This document shows positions 15,550 to 24,100 of a DNA stretch of 64,000 nucleotides, in pieces. Made by a program: the position numbers and the translations under genes. Origin of the DNA: Actinoplanes sp. NBRC 103695 (GTDB lineage: Bacteria; Actinomycetota; Actinomycetes; Mycobacteriales; Micromonosporaceae); assembly GCF_030269485.1 (NCBI RefSeq), contig NZ_BSTL01000025.1, positions 82,162 to 146,161 of the forward strand, read 5' to 3'. The notes below the pieces were generated by a model that was given only the letters and a program-made list of their open reading frames with translations, was not told the origin of the DNA and did not search any database. The first letter of the stretch is position 1; the number at the start of each line of letters is the position of its first letter.

Positions 15550-18500
15550 ATGGTCGGACAGCGGCGACTCCGGCACATGGCGGCCGACGCCGCGCTGCTG
15601 GCCGCCGTGGCCGCCCTGCTGCTCTTCGCCCCTGCTGCGGCCCTGGCCGTCGCAGACGCACCGATCCCGCCCCGAACGCCGGAACAGCAGCAGGTCACGG
15701 CGTCAGGGCCCGTCGTCCGGCAACTCCCGGCCGGGCTACCCGCCGGGACCACTGTCCCCCGCACGGCCACCGACCTGGAATCGCTCGCCATCCGAGCGCT
15801 GGGCCCGGAAGGTGGCCCGGCGCTCGTTGCGCTGCTCGGCCGCACCACCGAACTGCAGAACGAGAACGATGGGACCACGTATCCCTACCGTTTCTCTCCC
15901 ATGGTCGCCCTGCTCGACCGGGCACCCGCGCGGGGTCGCTCCGCCGCGGCCGGCGAGCTCGGTGCCGTCCTGATGCTGCTTGCGGCCCGCGATGACGATC
16001 CCGTGGCGGTGAACGCAGCCGCCGCCGCGTTCGCCGTCCTGGACCGGGCCCGCGCGACCGGCGGCTGCGATGCCCAGCTCAACCTGCTGCTACTACTCGA
16101 TTCCGATCAGGCGGCACCGAAGGACGATCCCGCCCGGGCCGAGTACGCACGAACCGAGCGAGCCTGCCCCGGCGATCCGACCCCGGGCTGGGTGCACGGG
16201 CAGCAGTTGTCACAGACGGATTTCCATGCCGACGCGGAGGCGCTCTTCGCCGACCTGGAACGACGCTTTCCCGGCACGGTCGGCGTCCGCACCGGCCGCG
16301 CTGACGTTCATCTGCGGGCGGGGCTCGCCGAGCTTTCCCGCCAGCCGTTCACCGCTCGGCACGAGCTGCGCATCGCTGAGGCCGGATACCGGCAGGTGAT
16401 GGCGGCCGACCCTGGCTCGGCGGTTCCCGGGCTGGCCCGGACCCTCATCGCCCTGAACGACGGGCGTGCGGCCGCCGAACTGCTCGACGGCACCTCTCAC
16501 CAGGAGCTGCTCGTCACCGCGTGGGAGGCGGCCGATGACTTCGGCCGCGCCGAGTCCGCAGCGGCCGGCACGCCCGCGCAGCCCTCCGGTCTGGTGCTCT
16601 TCCCGGCGCCGACGCTGGACCAGGATGCCGCCACCGGCCGCCCCGGCGAAGGTGACCTCCAGGAAGACGGACCCCAGTCCTGGGGAACCGGGACCGCCGT
16701 TCCGTTTTCCGTCATCCTGCGCATTGAGAACAAGGGCGGCGGCGCTTCGGTGGACGACGTGTCCTTCATCCCCGACTTCCGCCCCGAGGAATTCACCATC
16801 GGCTCGTACACCGGCTGCCTGGACACACGCCGCCGCCGCGCCGCCATACTCGCCGGGCATCCCGCGGCGGCGCTCACACCCGGACCGGAGGACGACGGGT
16901 CGTGCGGACTGGTCCCCGGTTTCATCGCTGACGTCGCCCGGCTGGAGAGCGGTCGTCAGGGCAGAGGCTCGGACGAGGTGCAGGACATGCGGCAGAACCT
17001 CTGGCGCTGGGCGGGAGACCTGCCGCACGCCGAGGCTGCGATCCGTTCCTGGATGGCTACCGCCGCCCCGACAGAACCACGACCGATACGGAGACTCGCC
17101 GAGGTGCACTTCCTCAGCGGCCGGTACGACGTGGCCGCCGACGCCTTCGGCACAGCGGCTCGCATAGCCCGCGCAGCCAAGTGGGACGACCCCACCGTGG
17201 CAGAGTCGCTGCTCGGCCGGGGAGCCGCTCTACTGCGGGCGGGACGGTACGAGGAAGGGACAACGCTCCTGCGCATCGTGGCCGAGGACGCCGAAGCGGA
17301 CTGGGCCTTCTTCCGGCAAGGACCGAACTTCGCGGATCCGAAATTCGCGGTCGCCGCCTATCACGCCCGTGCCCAGCTGGCGGACGCCGAGCGCGGTGCC
17401 GGTGCCGCCCGTGCCGCCCTCGACGATTACGCCGCCGCCCGGTTTCTCGCGCCCGACGTCGACTACGGCAACACCGTCGGCTTCCATCCGGAACGTCTCG
17501 ACGGCAACGCGGCTCTCGCCCACCTGGCCCTCGGCGAGCTCGCGCCGGCCCGCGTGACGATCGACCGGGCACTGGCCGCCGACCCTTGGAACCCCGCGTT
17601 CCTCATGACTGCCGGTTTCGTGGCCGAACGCACCGGCGACAACGAGGCGGCTGCCCGTTACAACGCCTCGGCGGTGGCAAGCGACCCCGGCGCGTACCCC
17701 GCCGCCAACGATCTCGGGGTGGCCCTGTTGCGGCTCGGCCGGCACGACGAGGCAGTCGATGCACTGCGTCGCGCGGTGGGTGCACGGCCCTCGTACGCCC
17801 TCGGCTGGTTCAACCTCGCGAACGCACTGCCCGGTATCCTCGCCTCCCAGGGCGCCTACGCCAGGGCCTTCGCGCTGGACCCGTCCTTGCGGGACCGTCC
17901 ACATACGCCGCTGATCGACCCCGGGATCTACGCCACCGGCCTGGACCTGTCCAAGCCCCTTCCTGCGGGCTGGAGCCTGGCCGCGGTGCAGACCGTTTCG
18001 CCCGCGCCCGCCGCCGGGCTGCTCACGATCCTGGTAGTGGGGTTGGGCCTGGCCCGCGCGGCCGGGGCGGGAGCGGCGTCGACGCTGCAGCAATGGCTGG
18101 AGACGCTCGCCGACCGGCTCGACCGGCTGCCACTGCTGGGGCGGCTACACAGCCCCGGCTGGGCCTTGGGAGCCACGGTCGTGGTCTTCGTGGTCTCGTC
18201 GCTGGTACATACCCGGGTCCGGGCTTCGGAGACGGTGGCGCTGGCGCTCGGGGTGCTGGTCCTCAGCGTGGCGGGGGTGCGGGCCCGGCAGATCGCCGGC
18301 CTGCGGGAGGGTGTGGCGGTCAACCAGCGGACGTGGGGGCCAGGGCTCGCGTTCGGACTGGCCACGTGCTGGGTGGCCCCGTGGGCCCCGTTGCCGGTGA
18401 TCACCACCGGACCCGTCAGCCCGGTCGAGGACGGGACCCCAGCAGCATCGCCACCCCGGGCCCATGCCGCCTTACCCGTCCTCCTCGGCCTTGTGGCCAT

Positions 18501-18693
18501 CGTCCTGTTCGTCGAGTCGGCGGCATTCGGCGCACCTGTCGTTCAGGCTCTCGCGAACGCCGCCCTGGTGATGGTCGCGTCCGCCCTGGTACCGGTCGGC
18601 CCTCTCGACGGTGCCCACCTTAACCGCGCCGGGCTGCTCGCCGGCACCGGACTGCTCGGCGCCGCCGTACTCACCGGTCTCGCCCTGATCTGA
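15550..18693 (+). CDS. large TPR-repeat membrane protein with M50-like C-terminal membrane domain
   Basis: A 1047-residue protein. A signal/anchor helix is at residues 14-36. Extracytoplasmic TPR-like helices run to about residue 800; the clearest are 640-770 (AALAHLALGELAPA; AGFVAERTGDNEAAARYNASA; NDLGVALLRLGRHDEAVDALRRAV). A middle block (about 360-480) with CLDTRRRRAA and FIPDFRPEEFT may be a separate domain. Several hydrophobic helices lie at about 817-1047. The end, VPVGPLDGAHLNRAGLLAG, resembles the third conserved motif (PxxPLDGxxL) of site-2 proteases, but no HExxH was found, so proteolysis is unlikely. The ATG at 15550 is chosen as the first before the signal helix. It is not in an operon. 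Confidence 0.75.
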   Translation: MVGQRRLRHMAADAALLAAVAALLLFAPAAALAVADAPIPPRTPEQQQVTASGPVVRQLPAGLPAGTTVPRTATDLESLAIRALGPEGGPALVALLGRTTELQNENDGTTYPYRFSPMVALLDRAPARGRSAAAGELGAVLMLLAARDDDPVAVNAAAAAFAVLDRARATGGCDAQLNLLLLLDSDQAAPKDDPARAEYARTERACPGDPTPGWVHGQQLSQTDFHADAEALFADLERRFPGTVGVRTGRADVHLRAGLAELSRQPFTARHELRIAEAGYRQVMAADPGSAVPGLARTLIALNDGRAAAELLDGTSHQELLVTAWEAADDFGRAESAAAGTPAQPSGLVLFPAPTLDQDAATGRPGEGDLQEDGPQSWGTGTAVPFSVILRIENKGGGASVDDVSFIPDFRPEEFTIGSYTGCLDTRRRRAAILAGHPAAALTPGPEDDGSCGLVPGFIADVARLESGRQGRGSDEVQDMRQNLWRWAGDLPHAEAAIRSWMATAAPTEPRPIRRLAEVHFLSGRYDVAADAFGTAARIARAAKWDDPTVAESLLGRGAALLRAGRYEEGTTLLRIVAEDAEADWAFFRQGPNFADPKFAVAAYHARAQLADAERGAGAARAALDDYAAARFLAPDVDYGNTVGFHPERLDGNAALAHLALGELAPARVTIDRALAADPWNPAFLMTAGFVAERTGDNEAAARYNASAVASDPGAYPAANDLGVALLRLGRHDEAVDALRRAVGARPSYALGWFNLANALPGILASQGAYARAFALDPSLRDRPHTPLIDPGIYATGLDLSKPLPAGWSLAAVQTVSPAPAAGLLTILVVGLGLARAAGAGAASTLQQWLETLADRLDRLPLLGRLHSPGWALGATVVVFVVSSLVHTRVRASETVALALGVLVLSVAGVRARQIAGLREGVAVNQRTWGPGLAFGLATCWVAPWAPLPVITTGPVSPVEDGTPAASPPRAHAALPVLLGLVAIVLFVESAAFGAPVVQALANAALVMVASALVPVGPLDGAHLNRAGLLAGTGLLGAAVLTGLALI

Positions 18694-18737
18694 CCGGCGA
18701 TCGCCGAAGGTCCGCTGCTGAACAGGGGCTCCGCTAG

Positions 18738-19868
18738 CTAATTGATCTCGTCGCCGTTCTCGTTCAGCTCTGGCGGATGATGCCTCGGATCTTCGGCCGC
18801 GTCGAGGTAGTAGGTCGGCGGGTCCGCGAGGCGTCTGGTTGCCTCCCACGCGGCGTCTCGTTCAACTGGGCTCATCGGCCGGGAGAGCCGTGCTACGTAG
18901 TCGTCGAAGGACTCGCCCCGCTGCCAGTCCCTTTCGCCGGGCGGCTGCGCCCGCCGTACGAGGGCGGCGGCGTCCGTGGGCTGAAGATCAGCGAAAGCCG
19001 TGAGGGTTGATCGGTGTTCGGTGGTGGGCAGTCGTGGCGGGCCGGCATCTGGCCGGTGGTGTGGCCAGGGCCAAGTGAGCGCGTAGATCTGCTCGTTGGC
19101 GGCAATCTCCCACGTTCCGTTGGTCACGTCGATCCGTAGCAGGTGGTCGCCCAGGTCCGGGTCCTGCCGCACGGGTAGCAGGAGGTGGTCCGGGCTCTCC
19201 CAGACTGGTGTGGCCGACCCGAATCTACGCGCGCCCGGGGGCAGCGGGTAGGTCCGTGACCGGCCGCCGTCGGTGACGGTGAGAACGCCGTCGGCCCCGA
19301 CGGCCGCGGTGCGGCCGTGCTCAGCGGAGAAGTAGTGCGGGTGCCGTGGTGCGGCTGGTCCCTCCCAACCGGCGACCGGCGGCGGCTCTTGCGCAGGTTT
19401 GGGCGCTGGGTCACCGACGGTCCAGGTCAGATCCGCACCGTTGCAGCGGAACCAGACAGTGTGTCTGTCGGCGCCGAGGATCTGCACGTCGAACTCGAGG
19501 TTCGGCGGCCATGGCAGGGCGTAGGTCCGTTCGCCGGTGAGGTCGAATACGTGCAGTTTGCGGTACGGGTTCTTGCCGTCCCACCATTCCTGGGCGGCCA
19601 TCGTCCGCCCGTCCCGGCTGATCTTGAAATCGAGGGGCACCGTGTTGCCGAGAAGCCGCTGGCGCCCATCCCAGCGCAGCGTCACGGCGGTGCCGGTGCC
19701 GACCAGGACGATGCCGCCGTCGTACTCCACCATCGCCGAGGGTGTGCCGACCGTGGAAGGATGTGACGGCACCGCCCGGCCCTGCCGCACGAACATGATC
19801 GGGCTGGTGCCGGTGAGGTAACCGATACGTGGCAGCGGATGACCGGGGCGCGGCTCACCAGCGTCCAA
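18738..19868 (-). CDS. hypothetical protein, beta-propeller-like
   Basis: About 376 residues of unknown family. Repeated short strands with aromatic/aspartate turns (ISRDGRTMAAQEW, YRKLHVFDLTGERTYAL, GVLTVTDGGRSRTYPL, WESPDHLLLPV) suggest a WD40/TolB-type propeller. The C-terminal third (DYVARLSRPMSPVERDAAWEA) is helical. No signal peptide is seen. The start is doubtful: TTG 19868 overlaps the divergent gene at 19839 by 30 bases, and ATG 19793 would avoid this. The domain may have lost its true N-terminus. Confidence 0.6.
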   Translation of the reverse strand: MDAGEPRPGHPLPRIGYLTGTSPIMFVRQGRAVPSHPSTVGTPSAMVEYDGGIVLVGTGTAVTLRWDGRQRLLGNTVPLDFKISRDGRTMAAQEWWDGKNPYRKLHVFDLTGERTYALPWPPNLEFDVQILGADRHTVWFRCNGADLTWTVGDPAPKPAQEPPPVAGWEGPAAPRHPHYFSAEHGRTAAVGADGVLTVTDGGRSRTYPLPPGARRFGSATPVWESPDHLLLPVRQDPDLGDHLLRIDVTNGTWEIAANEQIYALTWPWPHHRPDAGPPRLPTTEHRSTLTAFADLQPTDAAALVRRAQPPGERDWQRGESFDDYVARLSRPMSPVERDAAWEATRRLADPPTYYLDAAEDPRHHPPELNENGDEIN

Positions 19869-20324
19869 CTCGCGACCACCCGCGGGGCCGCGACCGCGCC
19901 GGCCTGGGAATTCACGCTGGCGGGAAGTGCGGTGCGGCTGACCCGGATCGCGGTGGCGCCCTCGGCGATCGTCTCAGTCGCACCACCCTCCTGGGACCCC
20001 GACAGCGCCCCGGGCGGACTGGCCATCGACTCGGCTTCCGGAACAGTGACCGGACGTCAGCTGTCGGTCTCCTTCACGGGCTCGCCGGGGACTCGGAACG
20101 AATCGTGCGGCGCGGACTACACCGCCGAGGCGGTCGAGTCGGCCGCCGCGATCGTGGTCATCGTCCACGAGCACCGGCATCCGGGCGATGAAACCTGCCC
20201 GGCAATCGGCGCATTGCGGAACGCTTCCGCCGAGCTGGCCGAACCGTTGGGCGAACGTGCCGTACTGGAGATACAGCAAGGGTTGCCAGTGCCGCTCAGC
20301 CTGAATGAAATGAGCGAGCAGTGA
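19839..20324 (+). CDS. hypothetical protein, possibly N-terminally truncated secreted protein
   Basis: 161 codons with good codon bias. The text VQLATTRGAATAPAWEFTLAG and a pair of cysteines (NESCGADY; GDETCPAIG) look like the mature part of an extracytoplasmic immunoglobulin-like or lipoprotein domain, but there is no signal peptide. The start overlaps the 5' end of the divergent gene at 19868, so the real N-terminal part has probably been lost at a rearrangement junction. The family is not recognised. Confidence 0.45.
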   Translation: MTGARLTSVQLATTRGAATAPAWEFTLAGSAVRLTRIAVAPSAIVSVAPPSWDPDSAPGGLAIDSASGTVTGRQLSVSFTGSPGTRNESCGADYTAEAVESAAAIVVIVHEHRHPGDETCPAIGALRNASAELAEPLGERAVLEIQQGLPVPLSLNEMSEQ

Positions 20325-20547
20325 TGCCTCTGCTGTCCACTGTGACGGGCGGGTTGTGCGGCCAGCGGAAGAAGACATCACCGGCCGCCTCCTGGGCGGT
20401 CACCTTCGTTGATTTCGCCGGCTATGTCCCGGCAGTCCTCGAGGAGGGTGTCGCGGTCGTTGTCGATCGCGGCGATCTCCGCGTCGGGGTCAGCGGGCGG
20501 CTCTTCGCCGTATTCGGGCCACAGCAAACCAACCGAAACCAGGTGCC

Positions 20548-20775
20548 CTATGCGGGTCCGTCACGCCGCCGGGTGTTGGTGTTCGGCCGGTAGGTGGTGG
20601 TGGACAACAGCGAGGCGAGTCGTTCCCGGGTTTCCTCGGACAACGGTGGTGCGTCGGCAACGAGTCCGATCGCTGCCTCGATCGCTGCTTGGGTTGCGGT
20701 GTCGATCGTGGTGCGCCGGTTCCCGGTGCTCCGGCGTCGCCGAGGCGGCTGGGGCGCAGTGGGTGGGTGGGCCAT
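20548..20775 (-). CDS. small hypothetical protein of mobile-element type
   Basis: A 75-residue basic protein. The segment PPLSEETRERLASLLS (about residues 43-58) is a pattern I associate with small proteins on actinobacterial integrative elements and plasmids; function unknown. The ATG at 20775 is followed by consistent GC-ending codons. Just downstream on the same strand (20370-20540) an open stretch DAEIAAIDNDRDTLLEDC also has good bias but no start codon; it may be a second, damaged small gene. Confidence 0.4.
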   Translation of the reverse strand: MAHPPTAPQPPRRRRSTGNRRTTIDTATQAAIEAAIGLVADAPPLSEETRERLASLLSTTTYRPNTNTRRRDGPA

Positions 20776-21182
20776 CGGTAGCGTCCCCCGTGCGTCCTGA
20801 TGGCCGGTGTCGTGCTCGATGCTGCCGGGGGGGCGGGGTAGCCGCTTCGGTGGCCGACCGGTCGCCTACGGGCGGGCGACGTTGCGGCGGGTTCGGGGTC
20901 TGGCTTGTGGCCATGTTCCTCCTCTGCGAATGTTTGCCGGTGGTGTGGAAGTCGCGTGCATACGCGGTTCGCCTCCTTCTGGTGCTCGACGTTGATCACA
21001 GGTGTTGCCGGGACCGCGAGTGGCAGACGCCGGTAGCTGCAGCGTCAACCGGTCACGGCACCGTCGGCCGGCGGCTACCCGACGCGGTACGCGCTGATCG
21101 GGTCCGCCCTCCGCGCATACGAGGCTGGTACGCGCTGGTGTTGGCGTAGGGTTCCCAATATGTTCGGAGCGTCAGCGAATGG
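20776..21182. other. non-coding stretch upstream of the kinase-GGDEF gene
   Basis: 407 bases without a supported gene. It probably contains the promoter of the large gene at 21183, but no confident -35/-10 pair was found. Confidence 0.4.
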
Positions 21183-24100
21183 GTGCGGAGAGTGACTTAC
21201 CTGCTCGCGGGCCCCGTCGGCGCCGAAGGCCCGGTCGATCTCGGACCTGAAATCGAGTTCATCGTCGAACTCGGGCGGGGGTCGCGGTCGATGGTCTATC
21301 GCGTGCGTCACCGCGGTGGAGGGCATGACGGGGAGTATGCGGTCAAGCTGCTCCGTGATAGTGACGCCGACAGGGCGGAGGTGGTGGCCTTCCGCCGGGA
21401 GGCCGCGCTGTTGGCGTGCCTCGACCATCCGGGGGTGACCCGCATCCATGAGGTGGGCGAGGCCGTCGGACGCCCTTACCTGATCATGGAGCTGGTGTCA
21501 GGCGAGTCTTTGAGCCAGGCGCTCGTTGCGGGTCCGCTGCCGGAGTCGGTGGCGGTCGACCTGATCCGTCAGGTCGCTGACGTGCTAGTGGTGGCGCATC
21601 GCGCAGGCATGGTCCACCGCGACATCAAGCCGGACAACATCATGATCCGGTCTGATTCCACCGCCTGCCTGATCGATTTCGGGTTGGCCGGGCGGGCCGC
21701 GGCAGCGGTGGCCGACGCCACCGTCGGTACTCTGATCTACAGCGCGCCGGAGCAGACCGGGGCGCTGAACCGTCCTGTCGACGGCCGGGCCGACCTGTAT
21801 GCCCTGGGCATCGTGCTCTATGAATGCCTGGTCGGCAGTCCGCCGTTCCAGGCGGACGATGCCGGCGACCTGATCAGGCTGCACATGGCAGCGAGGCCGC
21901 CGTCCGTGCGGGCACAGCGGCCGGAGCTCTCCATCGCCGTTGCCGCCGTTGTCGAACGCCTGCTGGCCAAGGACCCGGACGACCGGTTCGCCGGCGCCGA
22001 GGACCTGCGTGCCTGCCTGGACCGCATCGCGGCCGGCGAGACCGAGGTCTCGCCGGCGGTCGCCGGGACGCGGATCGGCCGGGACAGCCCACTCGTGGGC
22101 CGGACCGAACCGAGTAGCCGGCTCGCGGCGCGTTGGCGGCTCGCGGTAGCGGGGCGCGGCGGGATCGCTGTCGTGCACGGCCCGCCGGGCAGTGGCAAGA
22201 GCCGGCTCGTGCGGGAGCTGACAGGGATGGTGCCGGCGGATCAGCCGGCGTTGTACGGCAAGTGCGTGCCGGACGCGGCGGCGCCGATGGCGCCGATACT
22301 GGAGGCCGTCAGGGGCCTCCTCGCCGGCGTACGCCAGCTCGGCGAGCCCGACCGGCAGATGGCCGAGGAACGGTTGCGCGCCGTCGCCACGACGGACGCC
22401 GGGCTGCTCGCGGTGCTGTCCCCGGCGTTGGCGCAGCTGCTCGCGGTTCCGGAACCGGCGCTGCCGGACCTGGACGAGCCGGACAGCCAGCGGCGGTACG
22501 TGGACGCGGTGGCCGCGCTGCTGACCGGAATCGCCGACGCCTTCGGCGGCGCCGTTCTCCACCTAGACGACGTGCAATGGGCCGACGAGCCCACTCACCG
22601 GGTGCTCCGGCAGCTCGCCGGGCGGATCGGCGACTCCCGGCTGCTGGTGGTCGCCACGGCCCGCGACGACGACGCGGGCCGTGCGACGATCACCGACCTG
22701 CGGACCGACCTCGGCGAGGCCTGCGACACCGAGATCACGCTGGGACCACTCGACGAACCGGCGGTCGCCGGACTGGTCGCGGAACAGCTGGGACTGCTCC
22801 GGCCACCGCCCCGGCTCGCCGAGAGGCTGACCACCCGCAGCGGCGGCAACCCGCTCGCCGTACTGGAATATGTGCGGGCCATCATCGACGTCGGCCTGCT
22901 GACCCCCGACTGGGGCGCCTGGCGCCTGGACGAGGCCGGGCTGGAGGCGCTGGCGCTGCCCACGCAAGTGATGGACCTGGTGCTACGCCGGGTCGAAGGA
23001 CTCGGCGACCTGGCTCGCCGGCTACTCACCGCTGCCGCCGCCGTCGGCAACCGGTTCCCGCCCGAGCTGGTCGCTCAGGTCTGCGGCATCGACGGCGCGG
23101 TCGCCGCGCCCACGTTCGCCCGGGCGGCCGAGCACCGCCTGATCGAGAGCGCCAAAGGCGGTGCGCTGGTCTTCCTGCACGACCGCATCCGCGAGGCACT
23201 GCTCGGCGAACTGGACGACGACGACGCGTGCCGGTTGCACCAGCGGATCGCCGAGGAACTGGACCGCGACGTCGCCGGCCGGATCGCCTCCGACGAGGAG
23301 GTCTACGCGATCGCCCGGCACTATCTGCGGGGCGAGACCGAGCGGTCCCCCGAACGGCTCTACCGTGCGGCACTCGCCGCCGGAACATTGGCCTTGCGGC
23401 GCTATCAGCCGTCCGACGCGGTCCAGTTCCTGGTCTCCGCCGAGGCGGCCGCCCAGTCCTCGGGCCTGCCGGTCAAGCCGGCGTTCCGGATGAGCATCGC
23501 CGGGGCCGCGAGCCAAGCCGGCAACTACGACCTGGCCGAACGGCAGCTGACCATCGCACTCGCCGACGAGCCCGACCCAGTGGGTCGCGCCGGCCTGTAC
23601 TCGACCATGGCCAGGAACGACTACCTGCGAGCAAGAGGCGTCCACGGCATGGAGATGTGCCGTCGAGGGCTGGCCGAGCTCGGCCACCCGCTACCGCGCA
23701 ACCCTGCGGTCCTGGCGATCACCACGATCGCGCTGTTCGGGTGGGGGCTTGTCCTCGGCCGCCTCCCAGCGTCGCTGGTCCGGGCCACAGGTGCACGATG
23801 GGAGTTGTACCGGCTGCGCACGGAACTCTATCTAGGCGCGGCAGGCAACGCGGGCATAACCGTCCAGATGCCCCTATTGGCACTGATCAGTCTTCGCATG
23901 TTGCATCTTCGGCACCGGCTTGGCCACGGGTCCGAATACGCTCAGGCCCTTGCCGAATTCGCCGCGCTGGCCAGCATCGTCGGCGGGCGCAAATCGGCCA
24001 GGAGGCTGCTGGCCCAGGCGGCAGCCGCGGCAGAGGACATCGGCGACCCTCGACGCCTGGCGCAAGTGCTGTGGATAAATGGCCTCGTGCACGACACCGT

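Noticed and set aside
13838..15550. 570-codon plus-strand open frame
   Set aside because: Shadow of the MacB-type permease; its text is Arg/Pro-rich and has no motif.
15550..18693. Active M50 site-2 protease
   Set aside because: The PLDG motif is present but no HExxH zinc motif was found.
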